Assembly: GCA_021234155.1 (NCBI GenBank)
Contig: JAJEKV010000057.1
Coordinates: forward strand, 4,557,821 to 4,621,820
Reading direction: 5' to 3'
Length of the DNA stretch: 64,000 bases
Source: Isoetes taiwanensis
Lineage: Eukaryota > Streptophyta > Lycopodiopsida > Isoetales > Isoetaceae
Shown here: positions 1-14,109 of the stretch, piece by piece
Position numbering within the stretch: position 1 is the first letter of the stretch
Layout: each line of letters opens with the position of its first letter
Position numbers and translations under genes: made by a program
The notes under the pieces: model-generated
Database searches by the model: none
What the model was told of the DNA's origin: nothing
Seen by the model: only the letters and a program-made list of their open reading frames with translations

Positions 1-39
1 ATTCATAGTACAAAAACTTGTATATATCCTTATATATAT

Positions 40-260
40 ACAATTATATTGGGTGCCACAAATGATGTAGAGTCTCAAATGGTGTAGAGATTATGCCACA
101 AAATCTTGGTAGAGATTGATCTCGGCCGTCCATCTTTTGAGATGGACGGTCCAGACGGTGCCACCTCGTAACTCCCCAAGCATCCCTCTTGTTGGTGTAC
201 CAAAATATTGGTACAGATTGATCTCGGCCGTCCATCTCTGAGATGAACGGCCCACAACAA
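40..260 (+). repeat. 5' terminal segment with GGCCGTCC palindromes (copy 1)
   Basis: Two palindromes are visible: CCGTCCATCT (126-135) with AGATGGACGG (140-149), and a second centred near 236. Near-identical sequence recurs at 23405-23620 in the same orientation and at about 13490-13735 inverted, where the arms GACCGTCCATCTC / GAGATGGACGGTC (13661-13673 / 13675-13687) are perfect. Repeated inverted words close to an element end are typical of transposase-binding subterminal regions, but no transposase is known for this family. Confidence 0.7.
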
Positions 261-734
261 AAGCCCCAATTCGTTAAGCCCCCAATTTATCCCCTGCCTT
301 CGTCCAGTTTCAGATCCGTCCTCCCGCTCAGCTTGGATTTCTGCTTGGATTTCTGCTTTGCCGCAGTAGCTCACATTTTAGGGTACATTTTGGTTTTCTG
401 TATGTCAAGAACAGTGAGTTCTGGGTGGCTCTAGGAGAAAAACCAATCGGGGTTTGTTTTCATTGCCCAAACAAGGTTTTGCGTGATTGTGAAAACCTGT
501 TGCAAATGGTCGGACAGATGTTGAGCACTCCATGGCGCCTGTTTCCTACGCCCAGACCACCGAACCCACCTTCATCTTCTCCGGTTTCATGCTCTACAGG
601 TCGAGATGTGGTTCTGGTAGTCGGAGCTGCCATCCTTGGAGGCGCCGTAGTTGCCATTGGTGCCCCTTTGCTTTCTTCGCACATTCCTCACTTCCCATAT
701 GCTTCTCAGCCGCTTTGATAGCGTGGAAGGCAAA

Positions 735-1400
735 AGAAGTGCAAAGGAGGCGGAAACATTCACACAAGAGGTGAAAGGGCCAGGTACGATATGCAGGGGG
801 TCACCTATTACACTTATGAAAGCAGTGAAAAATGAGGCTGCATTGAATGGCATGAGACAAGCACATCTAAGGTATGCATGCTAATTCAGCGGCTGTTACC
901 ATCTTGCATACTTGAGCTGCTTGGATGTTGAAGCCATCTAAACATTCAATAAACTGTCTGGTTATGGTTTTTTTAGTTGCAGTGCTTAGGGTTGTGACTG
1001 AGCAGGACGATGCTTGCTCTTTATTGTGCTATTTATGTTCTTATCTTGAAGCCATCTAAACATTCAATAAACTGTCTGGTTATGGTTTTTTTAGTTGATA
1101 GCGGTGCTTAGGGTTGTGACTGAGCAGGATGATGCTTGCTCTTCATTGTGCTATTTATGTTCTTACATGTCTATAAATGCAGGGATGCAGCAGCTCTAGC
1201 AGAATTCTGGGCCTGGTTTGAAAGGACCATTGTTCATGAAAAGAAAACGTTTTCAGAAGTTGAGGTGGGAGAATGTGTGGACAAGTTCTGTCAAAACAAT
1301 CTGGATTATTGTGGCCATTTCACTCACAAATACAGTATCATGTGCATGGGTGCTACGACCATCTGTGCTAATGAATCTTTTTGCAAGAGCAGACAATATT
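735..1400 (+). pseudogene. Xaa-Pro aminopeptidase (aminopeptidase P, APP1-like) exon pair, fragment
   Basis: Exon 1 ends at 871 and encodes GSPITLMKAVKNEAALNGMR then QAHL. The intron runs 872-1182 (GTATGC...TGCAG). Exon 2 starts at 1183 with RDAAALAEFWAWFE across the splice. This order (K-NE-A-L-GM-HLR-DAAAL-FWAW) is a hallmark of the cytosolic aminopeptidase P family, just before its catalytic pita-bread domain, where the enzyme removes an N-terminal residue preceding proline. The metal-binding residues are not present; past about 1300 the match fades. The upstream ORF at 486-718 (LVVGAAILGGAVVAIGAPLL) is not part of this family as far as I can tell. The fragment retains its intron, so it was copied as DNA, not through mRNA. 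It lies just upstream of the malic enzyme pieces, which in a plant would normally be an unrelated locus. Confidence 0.75.
930..1165. repeat. 118-bp tandem duplication in the aminopeptidase intron
   Basis: The segment beginning GAAGCCATCTAAACATTC at 930 recurs at 1048, giving two head-to-tail units of 118 bp with a few mismatches. It lies wholly in the intron and does not disturb the splice sites. Confidence 0.9.
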
Positions 1401-1866
1401 ACTTGATCGTTGCACTACTTTGAAGATGATAGTGCCCATTTATGTTTTATTTTCCAGGATCGAGATGCCCTGGTGATTGACCATATCAATTTCGACATTT
1501 CAAATAATGAGATCGGTCAGTAGGTAATTGCAGGCAGCACAATCAATTCCAGCGTAATATTGGGTCCTAAAGAGCTTCAGGTTAATCAAACAGCCAGAAC
1601 TATGTAGTATATTATGATGTCATCAGCTTTACATTTAACACTTGATGGGATTTTAGGCACCTATTCTGTTCCATGGGATCGGGCATTCTGTGAACTTGTG
1701 AGTTATGATTAAGTTGTACAAGTGCTGACTGCTGAAAAGGTACAGCTCATATTCTGTTTTTGGCATTTATTTAACTTGATGCCTCATTGAATTTATTCTG
1801 TAAAAACGTATTTCTAGACAATCCTGTGCCAATTTTAATTCATGGCCACCGTTTCCTTTGTTCTAG

Positions 1867-3084
<1,218 letters not shown>

Positions 3085-3336
3085 GTAAGCTACATTTAAG
3101 CACACTCGTGGTCTATACGAGGTATCATCAGCCTACTCAGCCAATCCTAAGTCAGAGTTAACAAATCCTCCACCATTGACTGGTTCATACTGCCTCTTTT
3201 GTCATGATCCTGTTACAGCTTTAACATCTGCCATGTCTTGAATGTACATGATCAAAGAAGAAACGTCCCTTATATTTTTTAGTCCTGACCTGATTGAGAG
3301 GTAGGTCCTCATTATGATCATTCTGAGGTAGTTCCT

Positions 3337-3620
3337 CTAGCCCAAAGACTTCGTCAGGCCTAAGGACATTGCCTGGAGATTTGGCCTTCTGCTGATACCA
3401 AAGCCAGTCCTAGAGCTTGATGGTAAAAATCTTTTAGCAGTGCCACCCCATCTTGCTGTGTTCAAATTGACACCATGGCTACTAGCCACATCAATGAGCT
3501 TGCACTTCTTTATGATCTCAACCTTGCCAAAGACATGCAAGTCGATTCCTGCTGCAATGAGCATATCATGGATTTGCAGTTTGGTAAGTCCATTATTGAA
3601 CATGTATCTGTCGCAAAATG
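3337..3620 (-). pseudogene. SAP-like exon fossil, antisense to the malic enzyme copy
   Basis: Read on the minus strand, this open stretch gives LTKLQIHDMLIAAGID, then KCKLIDVASSHGVNLN. It lines up with the SAP-like units elsewhere in this window: TRAKLIDFLRRNGIE / KAQLIELCKAHGLDPN at 46256 and LTRAALLDLIKNAGIDL at 38378. It holds the same two helix-loop-helix halves. The plus strand is open too, but only the minus reading matches a family. Its surroundings lie 3' of the last malic enzyme block, suggesting insertion into what was an intron. It is an old, isolated copy; the cysteine exon and the terminal RNA of the family are not found beside it. Confidence 0.5.
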
Positions 3621-3858
3621 CAGGCTAGAGAAAGTGCCTGCAGATTTGTGAGAAGTAGGGTCATATTTATAATCAAAATGCATGCAAAATTATGTGAGCC
3701 ATGTATCCAGCTCATCTCTAGACCATGCAGCTTGAGAAATGCATAAATGACCTGTTTATATTACAAGATATGTAACTTTGACATTGATCTAGCCATATCC
3801 AGACCAGCCACAGGTTTTAAAAATGATCCTTTTCATGATTGTGCAATGTGTATGCAGG

Positions 3859-3938
3859 TTAATGGAGGTGAAACAGTTCCAATGAATTATAGCGACGTGG
3901 AAGAGGGAGAGGCATTGGGAATGGGCATGGTTCAGACG
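3859..3938 (+). pseudogene. Unrecognised exon-like piece (VNGGETVPMNYSDVEEGEAL)
   Basis: A short open block preceded by TGCAG and followed by a GTGAGT donor. It does not match the malic enzyme that precedes it and I do not recognise it. It may belong to the same unknown source gene as the blocks at 4522 and 5489. Confidence 0.3.
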
Positions 3939-4521
3939 TGAGTATTTTTTTTTAATAGTCTTACATATTAAGGAATGACTAAAATCAATGTCTCAAATTT
4001 TAGATAACGAATAAATATATACTAGCTGTTTATCACCATCAGATATTGTTTGCAAGCATTGGAAGGGGTGGGAATATGAAGCCAGTGACCATTGAACCAT
4101 GATAGCCGCTTTTCTGACTCCTTTTGCATTTAACTTGCCTAAGCATTATCTTTTTTTATCCTCTCATGCATGAAGGCTCAATGCTGGTGTTTTGCTTAAG
4201 AATTTTGTGAAGCCCAGTTCCGAGATTGTTCTGAGTTGGTTGCAGATGGATATGGCTATCAACAATTTTGCTCCAAATTTGACTTCGTTCTTTTTGCTCT
4301 GAAGCTGGCGTGAGAATCGAGAGGGATTTAGCTACGGGCTTTGTGTCTGAGTTCTGCTTGCACCTCCTGGAGTTTACACCATCCTTGATGAATAGGTTTA
4401 TAACCACCTCTCGAGGAAGACAGTTGGGGTTTTGGTAGCTGCAGTTGTGTTTATGGGTCTTAGAGTTTAGATTTACTGTCGAACGAGCATGTATTTATCT
4501 TGTGTGGATTTTTATTTGCAG

Positions 4522-5590
4522 GTTTTGAAAGATGGGTTGAGTTCGGTCAATATTCCTTTGCCATTGACGAAACAACAGGTACAATTTCTGCTTACAAATG
4601 CAAGGACGCATAGCATCCATGTCTAAATAATAATTGCACAAGTAATATTTTGAATATTGGTTTCTGCCCTTAGCAATTCACTCCCTTTGTTTTTTGAATT
4701 ACGTCCAGCCATTCTCATGGTTTGGTAGCCAAGGGCAATGTATGTGAGACCTGTTATTGAGATGATAATTATGGTTTTAGCTACCTCAAGTATAGCAAAG
4801 TAAAAGCCCCTGAAATGAGGTCCTAATCATAATGCAGAAAATGTTGAGCTAATTGGGCAGATGATCCACTCAACTATAGACGTATTGAAGGACTGATGGT
4901 GATTTAGTCTTGACCTGCACTAATTGATACTTATACAAGAACCATGTAGAAGAACTGGGTCATATGGTAAACTTCTCTAGCAGTTGTTTATGTGGCCGAA
5001 TGAGGCAAAAGTCTGTGCTCCCGAGCCTTCACATTTTACATACCTTACTGTTGGACATTATGAATGGTGCCTATCACATGGAGAATGAATGCTGCAAGTT
5101 ATAGGGAAATCCATCATGGGTAACTCAAAGATATAGATCATGCAGGCATTCTGATAAGAATATCATAGCCATTTTTTAAAACATGGGGAACAATTTGGGC
5201 TTTCCGTTTTATACATTGCATGTCCATATTGATGTTTTGCTTTAAGGGCTCAACATTTACAGTACAAATAGAGTTTTGTGGCCAATTGAAGATCATATCC
5301 CCTGGATTCACATTTCAGGAACATTTGTAGCAGTTTAAAGCTCAGAGAGCCTATACAAAAGGCATCTCTCTATAGGGCTTCACAAAGTGCTGTAGATCTC
5401 CGGATTTAGAGTAAAACCATGTTTTTGTTTGTTGTGTCTTGATTGTGTAATGCACATCTTTGATTATTCATGCGTTGCCTATTTGCAGGAACAGTTTGAC
5501 TGTATGACTAGGTTATTTGGAGTACTGCGCAAGATTGCCGAGCAGAATGCCAAACTCAGAATTTCTGTGTTTGATTCTGTGCAGCTGTAG
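4522..5590 (+). pseudogene. Unrecognised host gene fragment, two exon-like blocks
   Basis: Block 1 (4522-4578) has a TTTGCAG acceptor and a CAG/GTACAA donor and encodes VLKDGLSSVNIPLPLTKQQ. Block 2 begins at 5489 after ATTTGCAG and encodes EQFDCMTRLFGVLRKIAEQ then NAKLRISVFDSVQ. The reading frame passes cleanly from one to the other. A possible third piece (AILGAGSVIDSKLNLQ, about 5641-5688) ends at an AAG/GTGCGT donor. Intact splice signals and protein-like composition suggest a captured host gene; the family is not recognised and no function is offered. Confidence 0.4.
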
Positions 5591-5699
5591 AGTTGTTTTA
5601 TTTTGCTTGCCCAGAAGCTTGAAGAGTTACGATTTTCAGGCTATTCTTGGAGCTGGAAGTGTGATTGATTCTAAACTAAACCTTCAAGGTGCGTATCCC

Positions 5700-8560
5700 C
5701 TTTTCTGCTCTGCTCTAGAATAAGGGCGGTCTGCATCTCTTTGATTATTTTAATGGTTCTTTCAGCCGCTTCATGTTCTTAAGTGCAGATAATGAAATTA
5801 AGAAATCACAGTAGATCTGGCAATCTTTCTATTGTAACAGCCAATAAAAAGGCAGATCTTTTGCGCTATTGTTTTGGCATCTTTTAAATGCTTAGGCATG
5901 TTGTGCTATTCGTTCTACAGTAGTTGGACTCAGCTTTATAGGGTGGTTGGTTTCCTCATCATGTTTGCGGGCTTTCAAAGCTTTAGATATCTAAATATTC
6001 TAATCAAATATCCAAAATGTTTTAGTACCAGACTCCGCAGTGAAAGACTCAGTGGATGCAAAATGGATCCAGTTTTTTTGTTCGACGGATCAACTAAAGA
6101 TTTTTGAAGGCTTTAAAACTTTAATATCGTGATAGTTGAAGGAAGCATATCTAATATAACTCTTTGCATTTCTTTACAGCTTAAATTTTTTATCTGAGCC
6201 TCTCATTTCTTTATTTTACAGGGGTAATGCTGAAAAAGCAGCCTTTGAACATATGACATTTTGATGCAAGGTAATCAATGAATGACAATGCAACCACCTT
6301 TTGATAAAATACAGACTGGTTCAATGCAATAACGGACCAATGGATTTGGGATTGCAGGTTATGGAATTGGCTGGAAGACCATGAACACCGATTCTTTAAG
6401 AATGGCGCAATCTGCACAATGGTAATTGGTTCGAAATTGCCAGATGCTTGGGTTCTTATTTCATGGTTTGAAATTTGTATCTATTTGGAACATGGTAATT
6501 GGTTCAAAATTACTAGATGCTTGTCGGGCACCTACATGCGCAAATATAGTACATTTTTTCTTAATTGTTTTTCTGATTAAATGGGTGACCCTAATCATCT
6601 ACAGATGCAGTTTATCTATTTTTTACGTTATGAAAGAAACCTTCTGTTAGACAGTATTTTGGAAGTTCCTTATTGATGCATAAGATGCCTTTATTAGACA
6701 GCTTTTTGAGAGATGCTTATTGGTACATAACTAAGATTTCACTGCCCGAAGGGCTTAATGTAAGAAGATTTTATATTTTGAGAAGAGTGGTTCATGGGTC
6801 ATAGACAGAGAGATCAAACTCCCTGTTGACTTCATCCAAGCCCAGAATTGTGTTTGATACTGTACACTCCTGATAGCTTGAACCTGGATATTACAAGTTG
6901 AGGCCTGGAAAACATGCTTCCTTTGTATATATCTAGAATACTGTGATTGACAGAGATATGAAGCCCATATGAGGGCTATCTGTTCGCATTCTGAAGTTGC
7001 TTCCTGTTATGGAGCTTGACATAAAATTTAGTGCATTAAGGGACAATATTTAGTTTGTTATACCTTAAGCTACCTCAAATTACCAGAACTTATTCATGTT
7101 GTTTAATGGAAAAGACTCAATGAACAACTCATGTTCTTTGCATACACGTCAGACATTGCTTTTATAGAAAGAAAGCTATACGTCATTTGATTGCTCCAAA
7201 TCCAATTTGTTTGTTGAGTTATAATTGTATATTTGACTATGTCATTGTGGTATGAGGATGCATATTGCGCAAAAGAAAATTGTATCTACCTGATGTGTTG
7301 AACCATTGTACGCTCATGAAACAAGGGACTGCAAAAACGAAGCATATCAAATCAAGGTAAAATTTGGTCAGGAAAGCAATTCAATACAATATTCCTCTCC
7401 ACATGTTCATCTTGCAAGATGTAGTTTCTCTCGCAATTTGACACGCAGAGTTGATTTGAACTTGCTAGAGCATCATTATATGGAAAATTAAAAGCCATTC
7501 CAAGTCTCAGATACTACATTGCAAAAGGTGGCTTGATTGACTACAGGATGCTGATTTACTATTTTTGGTGAATGCCTTGCAAGATTGTCAATGCAAAGTA
7601 TTGAATTAGAAATAGAAACCTGTGTAGGAGAGTTACATTTTGTGGCTCAGTAATAGTCTGCAATGCCATGTCTACATTACTGTTGTTTGTGAAGCTTGTG
7701 GATTTTGGAATTTAGTGTCACTGGATTCCAATTGGTGCACTTTCAAATGTGCATATCTTTCTTAGAAAAAATAAGAATATTAGATTGACGTCTGTGCCAT
7801 GTAATTTTGTAGACTGCCATTGCTTCACATGTTGTTAGATGGTTGCATATGGTGCCTATGCTATGTAAATGTTAGAATTTTGTGTTCGTGAGACAACCAA
7901 TTTCAACTAGCAAAAATAACCATATCAATATGAACTCTTGATGTTAACAAATTATAGGTTAATCATACTACTTCTAGGGTTAACAAACCTTTTGAAAGAC
8001 CATTGTAGCGTATAGCAAGACAAATAGATATTCGCACAAGGGAATGGTATTGGAAAAATATAGAGAATATTGTCTCATAAAGTTGAGTTCATGTGATCTC
8101 AACTTAGCAACAAGGATCATTTTACATTGCACCAACTTTGCAAGAGACAACTCATTGGCATGCCTCTCTTTGGAATTGAGTTTGACTATCAAGGGTTAAC
8201 TTTGACTTACGATGCTATCTTTGGCCTTGAGGTATTCACTTTATCTTCATGGGTTAGCAATCATGTCACCCCTGTTGGAACAAAACATTGAGACAATGTT
8301 CTAAAAGAAATATTTAAATATACGTGTACAACTATATTAATTTTTTTATTTTGTTTGCTAAAACAACCATTGCATGGAACTTATATCAATCAAACACATT
8401 TAATACTGTATAAGAGACCAAAGCAGAGGTCTCTTACATAGTATTAAGTCACTCATACAGAAATTTCGATTACAAATGGCCAATCAACTTAAAATTGATC
8501 TATTTAAACTTGAATTTTACTCCCAGATGTTCATAAACCATAGCCGATAGACCCATTGAT
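5700..8560. other. Stretch without recognisable gene (end of module I)
   Basis: AT-rich sequence with only short chance ORFs on both strands. A short near-duplication (GGTAATTGGTTC...AGATGCTTG) occurs at about 6424-6455 and 6494-6525. The last 80 bp form the tail shared with 23310-23390. Confidence 0.5.
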
Positions 8561-8562
8561 AG

Positions 8563-8608
8563 TACAAAAACTTGTATATATATATATATATACAAGTCTT
8601 TGTACTAT
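8563..8608. repeat. 46-bp palindrome: two module tails meeting at (TA)n
   Basis: ATAGTACAAAAACTTG is followed by a TA run and then by CAAGTCTTTGTACTAT, its near-perfect reverse complement. It reads as the 3' tail of module I facing the 3' tail of a minus-strand module (8593-13737) with one shared TA run. The right-hand tail recurs at 14075-14093. Confidence 0.8.
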
Positions 8609-8859
8609 GAGAAGTGTTAAAATCGAGTGTTTGTTGTGATCGAGTTTTTTGCAGAAGATTTTAGCATAAGGGTTTTAAGTTCAAGTGAAATTTACACCAA
8701 CTCTCCATCCACACCTGGTCAAACTATGGGTCAAACTGTTGCTTTACATCTTCTAGTTTCTATTTTCTATTTAGATTTTGCAATGGGCTTCATTCCCTCA
8801 ACATTTTGTCTCTAAATTTTGCGGAGTTTGGACGATTATTCCACTTTTGCAATCACTCT

Positions 8860-9085
8860 AGATAGATCTTTGAAGCATTCTTGTAACGTATATAGAGCTA
8901 ATTTAGAGGAATCTTGATAGAATCTTTGAGGATCTAGGGAAATCTTTAAAGAATCTAAGAGAATCTACATGGAATGTTATGGAATCTAGAGGGATCTTGG
9001 GGTAACACTTGGAAATCTAGAGGAATCTCTAGAGAATCTTAAGATTCTAGGGGAATCTTTATAAAAGCTTAGGGAATATGAGGGA
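8860..9085 (+). repeat. GAATCT short-period array (short)
   Basis: About 225 bp with GAATCT/AATCTA words at 10-12 bp or multiples of it (GAATCTTTGAGGATCTAGGG and similar). It is a short, decayed copy of the arrays at 14110, 28560, 35945, 44280 and 56930. Confidence 0.75.
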
Positions 9086-9099
9086 AATCCAAGGGGATC

Positions 9100-12000
9100 A
9101 ATAAAATTACCGTTCTCGTTGTAGTCTCTATTATTAAATTTATAAGGTTTCACGCGAAGTCGAGTTGAGTCTGAAAATTAGGGACGCAAAGGATAATAGG
9201 TTTGTAAGGGCTCTAGATTAGTTGGATCCATATCGATATGTTATTGTAGAAGACGTTCGGCAAATAATTTGTATAAAAATAACATTTGTTGATATTTTGG
9301 GTGTGGCTTTTATAAGTTGTAAGTGGGTGATGGATTCATAAGCGTAACTTTAACATTCCCTCCCAATGCACATTGTTTACTTTAAATGCTTACTCTCCTT
9401 GAGGAAACGAGCACATGGAACATGAGTTGCAACACAACCGCACATCAGTTGCAATACCATGTTTGGTTTTGTTCTCGATCTTAAACTCTTCGATTTGGTT
9501 TCTATATCTAGTCAATGAATGGATGCACACATGATATGTGCATTCGATGCTTACAACAAAGTTCTCAAAAGTGAACGGATGCACACGTGATATGTGCATT
9601 CGATACTTAAGCAACGGAGTTGTCAAAAGATCAAAAAGATCATTGTATCCTCTTTGCTGATTTAATAAAGGTGCCCACTCATGAACATGGAAATCCAACA
9701 TGTTTAAGGGTTTCTAATAAGGATATTTCTCCTATTGCGAATGGCATCCGTAAACCTCTAACTTGAAGGGCTTTAACTATTCTAAGCTTCACCGAATTCA
9801 TTGTTTAGTAAGGTACACTCTAGTTCAAGTATTACAACTCATAAAAAAATTAACATCAAAAGAGACAAAGTAATGCAATGATGATGATGGCCTTGAATAC
9901 CAAAGTATGTGACAAACAGTTAATCTATTCCAGATGCATGTTTGAAAGATCTGATTCATAAAGCCTGGAAGACCAAAATGGCTTATAGAAAGCAACTATT
10001 GAAATATTGACAATGGAGTGCAGAGCGGGTCATCTTATCTCATTATTAAGAATAAGAAATGCACTTTTTTTATATCACTCTTCATTTTAATACTAAAGCA
10101 TTCATTAATTAAATATATGTAGCAATGCTATCGTTAATAGTCGGCTGCTATTATGAAATTTAATCTTGCTCTTTCTGTCTCAACTGCTGGATTGAAGGAA
10201 GGGTATCCACTTGAAAACGCCTTTGCAGCTACACCAATTCAAAAAGAAGGAAAAATGAGGAGATAGCAAAAAACAGAATCAATACAGAGTGACATTACTT
10301 TCTGTGGCTTTAGTCATCAGAAATCATCTCCAAGAGCTTCATCCTCCAGCTACCTAGCCAAAAAATATGAAAGATATTACGACCCACCAAAATCAAGGAG
10401 TTATTAAATTGGCCATCACAATGAGGCTTAAAGCATAAAGAAACACTTAAAATTTGATTCATGCCCGCTCAGAACTCAATTACTAAGTAATAACACCAGT
10501 AAATATACCAAATTCATGGCTGATAATATGAACATGCAAGTTAGAAGATGTTCCAGCTTATATCCACTTATAACTTAAAAGGCGCTATATATTTGGTAAA
10601 GAAGAAGGTGCAGCAACAAGCCAAACGTAGGCCTGCAAAATTAATAAACTACATAGTTGCCTTAATAAGCAAGGAAACCATCCGTTGGATCCCTGACGCA
10701 GCCAAAATTTCCTTCACATAATGTTCTAGCTCACATTATCCAAAGGAAAAGATAAAGATAAAGATGCCAATTAGAATTTTCCCATCTGTGGGCACTTGTT
10801 GTGGATGGGAACCTATACCTTGGCCTCTTGATTTCCCCCAGAAGTAGGATCAGGATGAATTTGTTTCTGGGTCGCCAACAGATCTGAGATCTCTTGAAAT
10901 TTATTTGATCCTGTGATACACAATAGGAACGGCTTTCAAAATGAGGAATTGTAGAAGCAAAAGGTTTACCTTTTCGATTCCGAAGAACGCACAATTTTGC
11001 AAATTATTATTGCCACACCACAAAGGACCATAACCCATTAGAAAATAGAGCAGAAATTCCGTGCCATAGCTCAAGGTTTCTTGCATATTGCAAGGAAGCC
11101 GAGCCCAATAAAACGTGATTGAGGTGAATCGTGGCTTTAAAGCCCCGCTTAATCGTGAGCCAAGAATTGGTGCCATTGTCATATATGCTCTCGGTTTGTG
11201 TTTTGAAGCCTCCCGCCATGACTAATGTTCCCGAGAAATCTTAGCTAGCTCCCTCGGTTCACGTAATCTTAGTCGGCAATACGCTTTCCACCTTCACAAA
11301 ATCGCAGGGATTAACCATTAGTAAATCAAATAGCTCCCGATTGGCACTACATATGAAATATTTGAGCGTACAAACTCAAGAACGTAAGCTTCAATCCTTG
11401 TATTATGCAAGAAGGATAGATACAAAGAAATAAAATGTTGCCATGCAAGATTTCGGTTGCGGGATCGATGGCACCCCTTCTTTTCTAAAGTTCAAAAATT
11501 AGACATGCACTTAAAAAATAGCTACATTTTCAACCACCCAGAAAGAATGCCTCAACAGGTCCTAAGCTCATACTCTAGTGCTCTATGGTTGCTAACGACT
11601 AAAAGGTGGTCTGCTAGCACATCTCTCATATCTGAAAGCACAAAAGTAAAATCGTAATGCTGTTAACAAAGGACTCCAATGTAGACATGAAAGCATGCCT
11701 TGGACATTCAAAAATGGGTAACTCATTGAAAGGCTACTCAAGCCTAAAGCTAAGTTGCTGGAAATCAAAGCACCAAGGGAAAATATCCAAACCATGAGTT
11801 CAAGAACAAGGTGCATGACGAATCCTAGCATACCTCCAAGAAGGCTCAAAATGCCAACTCCAATCATGGAAGATCCAAATCGCCCGACCACATTGTATGT
11901 TTAGACAACTTTCTCCCGAATGAAGTTTCTGCATAGCTCATGGAACTATAAAAGCTTCATCTTGCAATCTAAGTATTATACAATACACTAAAATGCCGTA

Positions 12001-13460
12001 CCTTCACCCTGTTGTATTTAAAACGATGACAGTATGAGCAAGCGCACTTTAAAATCTTGAGAAGTATGTCAAATATCAACAGGTTGTAGACAGCATTGCA
12101 AGCTTATAGTTTTGAGTGCAAATATCAACGGGTTGTAGACAGGCATTGCAAGCTTATAGTTTTGAGTGCAAAATTGCCCGAGCTTTGTATAACATGTTGT
12201 GCACATCTTGAGACAAAATCATCTTTCTCACGAACAAATTGAAATGTTAGTGGGACCTGCCAAAGCCCTCTTCATGGATGAAATTTCCACAGACTAGATA
12301 GTTCGACAACATACCGTGATTGTCAAATATATGATGAACTATGTTCATCCGATGGATGCAACCGTGTTGATCTCAAGTCTCGCAACCAAACTCGAGACAT
12401 ATAACCTCTCGCTCTACTCTTCACTCTTTTCCATAGAGCCAGCCAGAAAAAAAATTAGACTCAACAGAATCCACTCGTAGCCAAGCCAAACCAAAGGATA
12501 ACCCGGATAGCTTTCTACCCCTCACGATTTGCTTAGGAAAACGATCGCCAAGAGAGAAGAAGAACATCATAAGAAACATATTAAAATCTCAAATAATAAG
12601 CTTAAAGCAAGACCTCCCGACACGGCTTGGATGAAAAGCTTTACCTTTAAAGAAGCTTGAACGAATTTGACCATAGATTCGCTCCCAAGTCTAGCATTCA
12701 GACCGCCAAAACCGTCCGCTGGTCGCCTTCTCGAGATGCCGCTACTAAAACTTTAACCTTAAAATTATTTAACAGATTATAAGCTGGAGAAAATCCTCCA
12801 GAGCCACAATCCATCTCGACTCCGCTTTCAAAAGCATGCCGAGATATAATTTCGATTTCTACTGCTCAAAGAAGCACCATCCGTGCAATTTCGCCCATTT
12901 ATTGCAAAGTTCGATCGACTATGGCAAATTCCATCATGCCAGATCCAAACTTGGTCGAAGCCCGATCAATATAACAGTGCCCTTATAACCCCGAACTTTG
13001 CGAGCAAATCCTAGGCATCACAATAGAAATTAAGAAAACAAAAAAGGAAAACTTAAGCTTACATGCACAAGGCGCACACCATCTCTCCAATCGGCCAGGT
13101 TCATAAGCTCGACCCCATATGCAAAGAGTTAATACTTGATAAAAACATGAGAAGCCCTCAAAATAAATAGCGCGTTTGCAATTACAAAAGCTTTTAAGAA
13201 GAATAAAATTAAAAATCAAAGAAAGGATGAAGCAAAAATAATTAGAAGATAGCAAAATAGTTCGGCCTGAGATGGCCAATACATCGACCATTCATCCCCA
13301 ATCGAGTAAAGAGAAAACCCAAATCGCCCCAATCTTTGTTGTAACTCGTTGAGCTTCGCACTTTCACGCCATAACCACACCTCCGCCATATAAGAGTGTA
13401 AGAAAAAACAAAGGCAAGAGTTACCCCAGAACCGCCATAGCTGCGACTTCATGTGCAACC
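9100..13460. other. Stretch without supportable gene in module II
   Basis: No conserved domain is recognised. Small features only: a direct duplication at about 9510-9605 around GGATGCACAC.TGATATGTGC, a 49-bp tandem duplication at about 12071-12170, and a 34-bp tandem duplication (AATACTAAGGCAGGGGAC) at 13471-13538. The minus-strand ORF at 11007-11219 is open but matches nothing I know. Confidence 0.5.
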
Positions 13461-13489
13461 TACCAGCACAATACTAAGGCAGGGGACGG

Positions 13490-13737
13490 AATCGAATTGG
13501 GGCAATACTAAGGCAGGGGACAGAATCGAATTGGGGCTTTTGTTGTGGGCCGTTTAAATCCGAGATGGACGGTCGAGATGAAATGCCCCAATTTCAAGGG
13601 TCGAGATTAAAAGCCCCAAATCAGGGGGCTGCTTGGGGTGTTACGACGTGTCACCGTCTGGACCGTCCATCTCAGAGATGGACGGTCGAGATCAATCTCT
13701 ACCAAATGTTACCAAATGTTGGTAACACTTATATATC
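13490..13737 (-). repeat. 5' terminal segment with GGCCGTCC palindromes (inverted copy)
   Basis: Reverse complement of the segment at 40-260. It holds the perfect palindrome GACCGTCCATCTC-A-GAGATGGACGGTC (13661-13687) and the word AAAAGCCCCAAAT that recurs in all terminal segments. Confidence 0.75.
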
Positions 13738-13789
13738 ATTAATTAATTTCGGGACCACCTCATCACATAGGATTAATTGCATTTAATAT

Positions 13790-14045
13790 ATGCGGCTAAA
13801 TCTAGGCCATTGATCTAGCACATTCTAGGGCCTAGATCAAAAGCCCCAAATGAAGGGGCCATTTGAGGTGGCTTCATCAGGGCCGTTGGATCTGAAATAT
13901 GGATGATCTAACGGGTGAGATCAAAAGCCCCAAATAAGGGGGTTGCTTGGGGATCATGACGTGGCTTCGTCTGAGCCGTTAGATTTCACAATCTGGACCG
14001 TCCAGGCGGCGACACCTCGGCGTCTAGATTCAAATAATTGTATAT
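13790..14045 (+). repeat. Second type of terminal segment (AAAAGCCCCAAATAAGGGGG)
   Basis: Two AAAAGCCCCAAAT..AGGGG blocks, each followed by a GGCTTCxTCxGxGCCGT block, end at CGACACCTCGGCGTCTA before a TA run. The same order is found at 43550-43790, which also ends at CACCTCGGCGTCTA before a TA-rich run. Confidence 0.7.
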
Positions 14046-14109
14046 ATATAACAGATATATATATATATATACAAGTCTTTGTACTATGTAGGGCCTGTAC
14101 AAATCCAAC

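Larger units (their letters stand above)
8593..13737 (-). mobile_element. TA-bounded module II, inverted
   Basis: Its 3' tail (minus strand) is at 8593-8608 and its 5' terminal segment at about 13490-13735 is the reverse complement of the first 260 bp of the window, with perfect 13-bp palindrome arms at 13661-13687. The interior has no recognised gene. Boundaries are inferred by comparison with modules I and III. Confidence 0.45.
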
